DNA from: Phenylobacterium sp.
Lineage (GTDB): Bacteria; Pseudomonadota; Alphaproteobacteria; Caulobacterales; Caulobacteraceae
DNA: 64,000 nt
Direction of reading: 5' to 3'
Assembly (NCBI RefSeq): GCF_016124325.1
Contig: NZ_WGNY01000014.1
Span: 186,001-250,000, forward strand
The notes under the pieces are model-generated. The model was not told the DNA's origin and searched no databases. It saw nothing but the letters and a program-made list of their open reading frames with translations. How positions within the stretch are numbered: the stretch's first letter is position 1; each line of letters starts with the position of its first letter. The position numbers were made by a program, and so were the translations under genes. Positions 1-7,223 of the stretch are shown piece after piece.

Positions 1-1007
1 AGCGCCTTCTCGGCCTCGGCCATGGAGGGCGCGGGGCCGAACATGCGGCTGGCGAGACGGTTGAGGACGATGCGGGGCCGCCGGCCGGTGCCGAGGCCGT
101 CTTCGATCTCGTCGGAATAGGCGCGCGCGGCCAGCAGGGCGGGGACCGTGAGTTCGGAGATGACCAGCACCTCGTCGCAGCCCGCCAGCGCCTCCAGCGT
201 CCACGAGCGGCGGTGCCGCGGCATGTCGAGGATCACCCAGTCGTAGCACTCGCACGCCACTTCCAGCAGGCGCAGCACCGCCTCGCGGCTGACGGCGTCG
301 AAGGCTGTCGGATCGCGGACGCCGGCCACGAGGTCGAGCCCCTTGGACACCGGCGTGACGAACGCCTGGAGCATCGAGGCGTCCATCCGGTCGGCTGCGT
401 TTCCGAAATCGGCGAGCCGCACCGTCGGGGCTGCGCCGAGATAGGCGGCGGCCGCGCCGTCCGCGAGGTTGAGGTCGATGAGGCAGACCGCGCGGTCCTT
501 GTCCTCGCGCATGGCGAGCGCGTTGGCGATCTCGATGGTGATCGTGGTGGCGCCGGCGCCACCCACCGCGCCCGAAATCGCCCAGCAGCGGGACTCGCCC
601 GATGTCGGCGCGGGCGCTGGCTGGGCCTCGGCGAGCAGCGAAAGGGCCGCCGCCGAAAGCTGCTCGGGCGAGAAGGGCGCCTCAAGGATGTCGGCCGCGG
701 GCAGGCGAAGCAGGTTGCGGACCAGGCCGGCGGGCAGGCGCTCGCCGATCATCAGCACCGGCGGAGGCGCGCGCAGGGCCGAGAGATGCTTCACCGCCGC
801 GCCCAGGGCCGAGGCGTCCCAGGCGTCGGCGTCGATCAGCACGAGGTCGCAGGCGCCGGGGGCCAGGGCCTCCAGCTGTGCCACATTGGCCGTCTCCAGG
901 ACCGCGCCGGCGAGCGGCCCCTGGCCGTAGGGCGCGAGCGTCGCGCCGAGCGCCAGGATGCGGCGGTTCTGGAGGAGCGCGGGCGAGGCGGGCTTGTTAC
1001 GCAGCAT
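1..1007 (-). CDS. cpaE: CpaE-like Tad pilus ATPase (3' end outside window)
   Basis: This is a MinD/ParA-type ATPase of the Tad/Flp pilus machine. CpaE proteins localise the secretion apparatus at the inner membrane. About 335 residues are visible and the C-terminus lies off the left edge. Residues 1-130 form a degenerate receiver-like domain (a LVLIDAD strand near 55-61). It is followed by a deviant Walker A loop, GAVGGAGAT, around residues 146-154, and a second ATPase strand, CLIDLNLADG. The ATG lies 3 bp after the cpaC stop, so the two genes are in one operon. In the classical Caulobacter order cpaD sits between cpaC and cpaE; here it is missing. The main alternative is a generic ParA-like ATPase, but the neighbours argue for CpaE. 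Confidence 0.85.
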   Translation of the reverse strand, partial: MLRNKPASPALLQNRRILALGATLAPYGQGPLAGAVLETANVAQLEALAPGACDLVLIDADAWDASALGAAVKHLSALRAPPPVLMIGERLPAGLVRNLLRLPAADILEAPFSPEQLSAAALSLLAEAQPAPAPTSGESRCWAISGAVGGAGATTITIEIANALAMREDKDRAVCLIDLNLADGAAAAYLGAAPTVRLADFGNAADRMDASMLQAFVTPVSKGLDLVAGVRDPTAFDAVSREAVLRLLEVACECYDWVILDMPRHRRSWTLEALAGCDEVLVISELTVPALLAARAYSDEIEDGLGTGRRPRIVLNRLASRMFGPAPSMAEAEKA

Positions 1008-1010
1008 GGA

Positions 1011-2360
1011 CTATCTCGACGCAGGGGCGTTGAGCGACGGGTCGTCGGTCAGCGGCCGGTCGTGCGCCTTGCCTTTCAGGTACAGGTCGGACGATGTCGC
1101 CTCCACGCCGGGCAGGGCTTCGGGCGGCGTGATCGAGCGGTCCTCCGACGTCGCCAGCCGCGGGGTGACCACGATCAGCAGTTCGGTCTCGCTGCGCTTC
1201 CAACGGGCCGAGCGGAACAGGGCCCCCAGGATCGGCACGTCGCCCAGACCCGGGGTCTGCTGCACGTTGTTCTCGTAGTTGTGCTGGAACAGGCCGGCCA
1301 TCGCGAAGGAGTCGCCGGGACGCAGCTCCAGCGTGGTCTTGGCCCGCCGAACGCTCAGCGCCGGCACCGTGATGTTGCTCAGGGTCAGGGCGTTTGTGTA
1401 GTCGAGCTGGCTCACTTCGGGCTCGACGGCCATGCGGATCCAGCCGTTGTCGAGCACCTGCGGCAGGAAGTTCAGCCGCACGCCGTATTCCTTGAACTGG
1501 ATGGTGATGCGGTTGAGGTCCTCGGGCACCGGGAACGGGAACTCGCCGCCGGCCAGGAAGCTCGCCTTCTCGCCGGAGATGGCGACGATGTTGGGCCGCG
1601 CCAGGGTTCGCACGACGCCCTTCTCCTCAAGCGCCTGCAGCGCCGTGTCGATGGTGGTGGAGCCCGAACCGCCGTGCGTGGCGAACGTGCCGTGCGGCGG
1701 CGTGATCGAGCCGATCAGGCCGGTGCCCGTGGCCACGGCGAACGAGTTGTTGAAGACGCTCAGGTTGAAGCCGGCGTCCTTCAGCGCCGTGCGGTTGGCT
1801 TCCAGGATACGGACCTCGAGGATCACCTGCTGCGAGTTCCTGACCGTCAGGCGGGAGATCACCGAGTCGGGCGCGTATTTCGAGGCGATCTTCTCGGCGC
1901 CGGCCTGCACGCCGGAGTCGGAGACCTCGCCGGCCAGCATCAGCGTCTCGCCCAGGTTGCGCACCTGGATCGGTTCGTTCGGGAAGGCGGCGGCCAGGTC
2001 CTGCTGCAGGCCCTCGGCGTCGTAGCCGACGCGGATGTCGATGACTTCGCTGAGCTGGCCGCTGCCGTTGTAGACCAGCATGTTGGTGGAGCCGAACTCG
2101 ATGCCCTGCACGTAGAAGCTCGACTCGGAGGTGGCCGTGATCTTGGCGATCTCGGGCTGGGCGATGACGATCTTCGAGGCGGGTCCCGGCAGGCGGAAAG
2201 ACAGCGACTTGTCGCGCGGCACGTGGATGGTGCGCCGCAGGACCGGTTCGCTGGCCATGGTCGAGGTGGCGGCCGGCGCGGCGGCCTCAGCGGCGCCCAG
2301 TCCCACCAGGGCCAGGGCGAACGCGCCCAGGACGGGCCGGATCATCGGAAAAGAACGCAT
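1011..2360 (-). CDS. cpaC: CpaC/RcpA outer-membrane secretin of Tad pilus
   Basis: This is the outer-membrane secretin that forms the exit pore of the Flp/Tad pilus. It has 449 residues with a Sec signal peptide (residues 1-27, ending around GAAEAAA). An N-terminal pilus-assembly domain follows (about 45-115, with the typical PASKIVIAQPEIAKI stretch), then a BON-like region, then the type II/III secretin domain (about 215-420, including LNFLPQV and the late PGLGDVPILGALFRS motif of secretins). The length is normal for CpaC. It sits 4 bp after cpaB and 3 bp before cpaE, so the three genes are surely co-transcribed. Confidence 0.95.
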   Translation of the reverse strand: MRSFPMIRPVLGAFALALVGLGAAEAAAPAATSTMASEPVLRRTIHVPRDKSLSFRLPGPASKIVIAQPEIAKITATSESSFYVQGIEFGSTNMLVYNGSGQLSEVIDIRVGYDAEGLQQDLAAAFPNEPIQVRNLGETLMLAGEVSDSGVQAGAEKIASKYAPDSVISRLTVRNSQQVILEVRILEANRTALKDAGFNLSVFNNSFAVATGTGLIGSITPPHGTFATHGGSGSTTIDTALQALEEKGVVRTLARPNIVAISGEKASFLAGGEFPFPVPEDLNRITIQFKEYGVRLNFLPQVLDNGWIRMAVEPEVSQLDYTNALTLSNITVPALSVRRAKTTLELRPGDSFAMAGLFQHNYENNVQQTPGLGDVPILGALFRSARWKRSETELLIVVTPRLATSEDRSITPPEALPGVEATSSDLYLKGKAHDRPLTDDPSLNAPASR

Positions 2361-2364
2361 GGGA

Positions 2365-3309
2365 CTATCCGATCAGGCCGAGGCCGCTGGCGATGGGCTT
2401 GGCCGCGGCCGTGGGCACGGCGTCGCTGGCGGCGAGAGTGGGCGTCGGCGCGACCGGCGCCGGCGCGGCGCTGGCGCGGGAGTGCTTCGAAGACTGACCT
2501 TCGATGATCAGGATCGGCGAGCGCGGCCGCGCCGGACCGCTGCTGCGCGCCCCGCCGCCGCCGCCGCCGCCGGCCAGGAAATCGGTGGTGCGCAGCGGGC
2601 GCGCGTCGGCGACCTCGACGCCGCCGGTGCGGCGCAGGGCGAGCGAGAGCGTGCCCAAGGTGGTGGCGACCGACAGCTTCTGGGCGTCCTCGACCGAAAC
2701 CTCGATGGTGTAGGTGTTGGGGTTGGCCGGCTTGTCGGTGGTGGGGTCGGCGTTGAGGTCGAGACCCAGGACGCGGGCGTTCTGGACCACCACGTAGGAG
2801 ATGAAGTTGCGCGACGGGCCGCTGGGGGTCAGGTCGCGCATCAGCACCACGTCGACGCGGTCGCCCGGCAGCGCATGGCCCCCGACGCCGGTCGCGTCGT
2901 TCACCTTCAGCGCATAGGCGCGCATGCCGTCCTTGATCTCGGCGGCCACCGAGCGGCGCGCGCCGGGGCCCGACAGCTTGGTCGGCAGGATGGGCTCGTG
3001 GTCGGAGATTTGCGTGATCGCCACGGGCGGGCCGCTCGGGTCGGCGCCCAGCGCCTGCTCGACGGTGGTGAACGCGCCCTTCGGGATCGCCGAGGCGGGA
3101 ACCTTGACCACGGTGAGCATGCCGGCGACCAGCTTGTCGCCGTATTTGATGTCCTGGGAGGCCACGACCATCGGCGAGCCTGGAGCCTCGCCATGGCTCG
3201 TGGGCAGCTTGGCAGCCGACGCGCTGGGGAGCGCCACCTTGGCGACGAAGAGAGCGCCGAGGCCGAGAACGGCGGAGGCCGCCAGACTGACGATGGTTAC
3301 GACGCGCAT
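2365..3309 (-). CDS. cpaB: CpaB/RcpC pilus assembly protein
   Basis: This periplasmic Flp pilus assembly protein is thought to work with the CpaC secretin. It has 314 residues from the ATG, whose product begins MRVVTIVSLAASAVLG, a single N-terminal membrane anchor or signal. A SAF-like domain follows (VVASQDIKYGDKLVAGML, about 50-110). The conserved RcpC segment comes next, with VGGHALPGDRVDVVLMRD (about 145-162) and a long strand-rich region. A glycine run (LAGGGGGGGG) and a low-complexity Pro/Ala tail end the protein. It is the first visible gene of the minus-strand cpa operon, so the promoter should lie in the 249-bp divergent gap shared with the aldo/keto reductase. No cpaA or pilA gene precedes it. 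Confidence 0.92.
   Translation of the reverse strand: MRVVTIVSLAASAVLGLGALFVAKVALPSASAAKLPTSHGEAPGSPMVVASQDIKYGDKLVAGMLTVVKVPASAIPKGAFTTVEQALGADPSGPPVAITQISDHEPILPTKLSGPGARRSVAAEIKDGMRAYALKVNDATGVGGHALPGDRVDVVLMRDLTPSGPSRNFISYVVVQNARVLGLDLNADPTTDKPANPNTYTIEVSVEDAQKLSVATTLGTLSLALRRTGGVEVADARPLRTTDFLAGGGGGGGARSSGPARPRSPILIIEGQSSKHSRASAAPAPVAPTPTLAASDAVPTAAAKPIASGLGLIG
2552..2572. repeat. (CCG)7 trinucleotide run inside cpaB
   Basis: Seven uninterrupted CCG units encode most of an eight-glycine linker near the C-terminus of CpaB on the minus strand. Slippage by whole units would change only the linker length, not the frame. It separates the SAF/RcpC part from a proline/alanine-rich tail. Confidence 0.8.
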
Positions 3310-3558
3310 GCGCTTGCCCGACCAACTTGTTTTTGTTGCTCCGGAGGTTAACGACGCCGCTCTTGCGATATCCCGAACGAAGAGGGTGAATGGCGCGCCA
3401 ATCATTCTGAACCGGGGGCGCAGAGGATGAACCGCGCCGGCGTGGCCTCCCGCGCCCGGCGCGCGCCGGGCCGAGTTCCGCGCAAGCGCGGATCGGCGAA
3501 ATGGTTCACACCCCAGCCGCTCGCGCTCTAAGGTCGCATCCAGGACAGGGAGAGCGCG

Positions 3559-4488
3559 ATGAAGGTGCGTCGGTTGGGGAGTTCGGGCCTCAAGGTCAGC
3601 GTGGTGGGCCTGGGCTGCAACAATTTCGGAATGCGGATCGACGCGGCCCAGACCGACGCCGTGGTGAACGCCGCCATCGACGCCGGGATCACGCTGTTCG
3701 ACACCGCCGACATTTACGGCGGGACCCAATCGGAGGAGTTCCTGGGCAAGGCCCTCGGCAAGCGCCGCCACGAAGTCGTGCTGGCCACCAAGTTCGGCAT
3801 GCAGATCGGCGGCGACCCCAAGAGGCGCGGCGGCTCGCGCAAGTGGATCATGACCGCCGTGGAAGACAGCCTGCGCCGGCTCGGCGTCGACTACATCGAC
3901 CTCTACCAGCACCACCAGCCCGACCCCGACACGCCGGTCGACGAGACGCTGCGGGCGCTGGACGACCTCGTGACCCAGGGCAAGGTCCGCTACATCGGCT
4001 GCTCGAACTACGCGGGCTGGCAGATCGCCGACGCCGACTGGACCGCCGCCGGCCAGAGCCGGTTCGTCTCGGCGCAGAACCTCTATTCGCTGCTGGAGCG
4101 GGACGTCGAGCGCGAGGTGTTGCCGGCCTGCGAGCATTTCGGCCTGGGCTTCCTGCCGTTCTTCCCGCTCGCCTCGGGGCTGCTTTCCGGCAAGTACCGG
4201 CGGGGGGAGCCGCCGCCCGAGGGCACCCGGCTGGCGGCCTGGGGCGCGCGCGGCCAGCAGGCGATGAGCGAGGCCAACTTCGACAAGGTCGAGGCGCTGG
4301 ACGCCTGGGCGAAGGCGCGCGGCCACACGATCCTGGAACTGGCCTTCGCCTGGCTGCTCGGCCACGAGGCCGTGTCGTCCGTCATCGCCGGCGCGACCAG
4401 CCCCGAGCAGGTGAAGATCAACGCCGCCACAGCCGGCTGGACCCTCACGGCCGAGGACGTGGAAGAGGTGGGCAAGCTCGTCGCCTGA
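3559..4488 (+). CDS. aldo/keto reductase
   Basis: This is an NADPH-dependent aldo/keto reductase of 309 residues with a single TIM barrel. The catalytic tetrad is complete: Asp48 and Tyr53 in FDTADIYG, Lys78 in LATKFG and His119 in DLYQHHQPD. The late motif SSVIAGATSPEQV binds the cofactor phosphate. The start has a good ribosome site (AGGGAGAG, 4 nt upstream of ATG). It belongs to the YajO/PdxI-like branch that acts on small aldehydes or ketones; the substrate cannot be told. The CoA-transferase follows 59 bp downstream on the same strand and may be co-transcribed. Confidence 0.93.
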   Translation: MKVRRLGSSGLKVSVVGLGCNNFGMRIDAAQTDAVVNAAIDAGITLFDTADIYGGTQSEEFLGKALGKRRHEVVLATKFGMQIGGDPKRRGGSRKWIMTAVEDSLRRLGVDYIDLYQHHQPDPDTPVDETLRALDDLVTQGKVRYIGCSNYAGWQIADADWTAAGQSRFVSAQNLYSLLERDVEREVLPACEHFGLGFLPFFPLASGLLSGKYRRGEPPPEGTRLAAWGARGQQAMSEANFDKVEALDAWAKARGHTILELAFAWLLGHEAVSSVIAGATSPEQVKINAATAGWTLTAEDVEEVGKLVA

Positions 4489-4547
4489 GCTTGGCGGACG
4501 GAGCGTCAGCGTGCCATGAGCCGTCGTCCGGCGGACGCGGAGGGATC

Positions 4548-5762
4548 ATGTACGACCTGTTGAAGGGCCTTCGGGTCGTGGAGGGCTCGGCGTTCGTCGC
4601 CGCGCCCACCTGTGGCCTCTACCTCGCCCAGATGGGCGCCGAGGTGATCCGCTTCGACCAGATCGGCGGCGGCCCCGACTTCCGCCGCTGGCCGCTCGCC
4701 GACAACGGCATGAGCCTCTACTGGGAGGGGCTGAACAAGGCCAAGAAGTCGATCGCCATCGACCTGGCGCGTCCCGAAGGACGGGAGCTCGCCCAACGCC
4801 TGGCGGCCGCTCCCGGCGACGACGGCGGGCTGTTCGTCACCAACTTTCCGGTCGACGGCTTCCTTTCGTACGAGCGGCTGAAGGCGCTTCGGGACGATCT
4901 GATCTGCGTGCGCGTGATGGGCTGGGCCGACGGCGCCCAGGGTATGGACTACACCATCAACGCCGCTCTCGGCCTGCCCGACATGACCGGGCCGGTCGGC
5001 GACCCGCGGCCCGTCAACCACGTCCTGGCGGCCTGGGACCTGCTGACCGGGGCCTACTGCGCCTTCGGTCTCGTCTCGGCGCTGCTGGCGCGGATGCGGG
5101 GCGGCGGCGGCCGCGAGATCCGCTGCTCGCTGTCGGACATCGGCGCGGCCAGCATGGCGAACATGGGCTTCATGGCCGAGACGTTGTTCGCCGGCCACCA
5201 GCGGCCGCGCATGGGCAACGACGTGTTCGGCGCCTTCGGCCGCGACTTCACCACCAAGGACGGCCAGAAGCTGATGCTGCTCTGCATCACGCCGAAACAG
5301 TGGAGCAAGGCGCTGGATGTGCTGGGCATCGCCGCCGAGGTCGCCGCCGTCGAGGCCGAGCTAGGGGTCTCGTTCGCCAAGGACGAGGGCCTGAGGTTCA
5401 CCCATCGGGCGCGGCTCTATCCGCTGTTCGAACGGGCCGTGGCGGCGAAGACGGCGGGCGAGCTCACGCCGGCCCTCGACGCCGGCGGCGTCACCTGGGG
5501 CGCCTACCAGACCCTGGAGGCGGCGCTGGAGGATCGCAGGCTCTACAAGGACAACCCGATCTTCGAGACGATCCGCCACCCCAGCGGGCTCGACTATCCG
5601 GCGCCCGGCGCGATGGGGACGATCCCTCAGGACGCGCGCCAGGCGGTCGCCCCCGCCCCGCGCCTGGGCCAGCACACCGACGAGGTGCTCGCCGAGGTGC
5701 TGGGAATGGACGGGGCCGAGATCGCACGCCTCCACGACGCCGGAATCGTCGCCCAGGGGTGA
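4548..5762 (+). CDS. family III CoA-transferase, 2-methylfumaryl-CoA isomerase-like
   Basis: This 404-residue CaiB/BaiF family protein acts on acyl-CoA thioesters. The N-terminus (LRVVEGSAFVAAP, then AEVIRFDQIGGG) and the segments ITNF/VTNFP, DYTINAALGLPDMTGPV and PAPRLGQHTDEVL match, from memory, the Mct subgroup. Mct enzymes move CoA between C1 and C4 of mesaconate (2-methylfumarate). The expected catalytic aspartate is Asp164 in AAWDLLTG. A ribosome site (GCGGAGGG) precedes the ATG. The stop overlaps the GTG start of the MATE transporter (GTGA), so the pair is translationally coupled. No other 3-hydroxypropionate-bicycle gene lies in the window, so the true substrate may differ. Confidence 0.8.
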   Translation: MYDLLKGLRVVEGSAFVAAPTCGLYLAQMGAEVIRFDQIGGGPDFRRWPLADNGMSLYWEGLNKAKKSIAIDLARPEGRELAQRLAAAPGDDGGLFVTNFPVDGFLSYERLKALRDDLICVRVMGWADGAQGMDYTINAALGLPDMTGPVGDPRPVNHVLAAWDLLTGAYCAFGLVSALLARMRGGGGREIRCSLSDIGAASMANMGFMAETLFAGHQRPRMGNDVFGAFGRDFTTKDGQKLMLLCITPKQWSKALDVLGIAAEVAAVEAELGVSFAKDEGLRFTHRARLYPLFERAVAAKTAGELTPALDAGGVTWGAYQTLEAALEDRRLYKDNPIFETIRHPSGLDYPAPGAMGTIPQDARQAVAPAPRLGQHTDEVLAEVLGMDGAEIARLHDAGIVAQG

Positions 5763-7099
5763 GCGCCGAGGGCCCCAGTTCCACGGCGGCCCTGAGCCGC
5801 GCGATCCTGGCGATCGCGCTGCCGTCCATGCTGACCAATGTGGCCACGGCCTTGTTCGGGATGGCCGACACCTGGGTCATCGGCCGCCTGGGCGATCCCG
5901 TCGCTCAGGGCGCGGTCGAGGTGGGCTCCAAGCTGCTGATGGCCCTGCTCATCGTCTTCAACTTCCTGCGCTCCAGCACCGTGGCCCTGACCGCCCAGGC
6001 GGCCGGACGCGAGGACGAGGCCGGCCAGGCCGCGGCGCTCACGCGCGGACTGGCCGTGGCGCTTCTGGTGGGGATCCTGTTGCTGGCGGCGCAGCCCCTC
6101 GTCATCCGTTTCGGGCTGTCGCTGTTCGATGCGAAAGGCGCCCTGGCCGACCAGGCGCACGGGTACGTCGCCATCCGCTATTGGGGCGGCCTGGCCTGGC
6201 TGTTGAACGCCGTGCTGGTGGGCTGGTTGATCGGGCGGCGCCGCGTGCGCGCCGTGCTGGCCGTCGAGGTCGGCTCCAACCTCTTCCACATCGCGCTGGA
6301 TGCGACGCTGGTCCTGGGCTTCGGCCTCGGGGTGGCCGGCGTCGCGGTCGCCACGCTCTCGTCCGAGACGGCCAAGCTGGCCGCCCTCGTCGTCATCGCG
6401 GCGCGTGAGCGGCCGGCCCGCCTGGCCCTTGCGCTCGCCCGCGACCGGGCGACCTGGAAGGCCTCGGAACTGGGGGCGTTGTTCGCCCTGAACCGCGATC
6501 TGTTCCTGAGGACCCTGCTGCTGATGGGATCGACGGTGCTGCTCACCCGCGCCGGCGCCCAACAGGGTGCGACGGTGCTGGCCGCCAACGCGATCCTCTA
6601 CCAGCTGTTCATGCTCTCGGCCCTGATCATCGACGGCTTCGAGAGCTCGGCCCAGGTGCTGTCGGGCGAAGCGCTCGGCGCGCGGAACCGGCCGCGCTTC
6701 GACCACCAGGCGCGCCTGATCATGGCCTGGGCCGTCGCCAGCGCGGTCGGCGTGGCCCTGGTCTATCTGACGGCCGGCGGGATCATCGCCCGCAGCTTCA
6801 CGACCAGCGCCGAGGTCGCGGCCACGGTCACCGCCTACGTCGGCTGGGCGGTGGCCCTGCCGCTGGCCGGCGTCGCCTCGTTCGTCTTCGACGGCGTGTT
6901 CATCGGCGCGAGCTGGACGCGGGCCATGCTGGTCAGCATGGCCGCGGCGCTGGCGGTGTTCGTCGCCCTGCTGTTTGCGACCGCCCCGCTGGGCAACCAC
7001 GGCCTGTGGCTGGCCTTCACGCTGTTCTTCGTCGCGCGGGGCGCGGGCCAGGCGCTGATGCTGCCGGGCCTTGCGCGGCGGAGCTTCGCCGCCGCCTGA
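5759..7099 (+). CDS. MATE-family multidrug/organic efflux transporter
   Basis: This integral membrane antiporter of the MATE (NorM/DinF) family has 446 residues and about 12 predicted transmembrane segments. The first helix region LPSMLTNVATALFGMADTWV is typical, and the internal repeat begins near residue 240 (LFALNRDLFLRTLLLMGSTV). It exports organic cations or metabolites using an ion gradient. It starts at a GTG that overlaps the CoA-transferase stop, which suggests coupling: an exported acid or CoA-pathway by-product is possible but unproven. It lies tail to tail with the carboxylase operon, separated by a palindromic repeat. Confidence 0.9.
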   Translation: MSAEGPSSTAALSRAILAIALPSMLTNVATALFGMADTWVIGRLGDPVAQGAVEVGSKLLMALLIVFNFLRSSTVALTAQAAGREDEAGQAAALTRGLAVALLVGILLLAAQPLVIRFGLSLFDAKGALADQAHGYVAIRYWGGLAWLLNAVLVGWLIGRRRVRAVLAVEVGSNLFHIALDATLVLGFGLGVAGVAVATLSSETAKLAALVVIAARERPARLALALARDRATWKASELGALFALNRDLFLRTLLLMGSTVLLTRAGAQQGATVLAANAILYQLFMLSALIIDGFESSAQVLSGEALGARNRPRFDHQARLIMAWAVASAVGVALVYLTAGGIIARSFTTSAEVAATVTAYVGWAVALPLAGVASFVFDGVFIGASWTRAMLVSMAAALAVFVALLFATAPLGNHGLWLAFTLFFVARGAGQALMLPGLARRSFAAA

Positions 7100-7122
7100 A
7101 GCGCCGCAGGCGCGCTCATTTT

Positions 7123-7199
7123 GGAACCACGGGTTGCACGGATGAACACGGATTGCGCCCGCGCCGATCCGTGCAATCCGAGAAATCCGTGGTTCAACC
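7123..7199. repeat. imperfect inverted repeat between convergent genes
   Basis: Two arms of about 33 nt, GGAACCACGGGTTGCACGGA... and its approximate reverse complement ...AATCCGTGGTTCAACC, flank a short GC spacer. Inside each arm the theme CACGGAT/CACGGATTG is itself repeated. The element lies between the convergent MATE and carboxylase stop codons and could form a long hairpin that ends transcription from both sides. The pattern resembles dispersed palindromic extragenic elements; only one copy is in this window. Confidence 0.75.
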
Positions 7200-7223
7200 C
7201 ATCGCGGCTTCGCCGCAGGCGGC

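Noticed and set aside
213..2507. very long plus-strand frame opposite the cpa genes
   Set aside because: It is antisense to three clear pilus genes, has Arg/Gly-rich content typical of shadow frames in high-GC DNA, and shows no motif. Similar long antisense frames over most other genes were rejected for the same reason.
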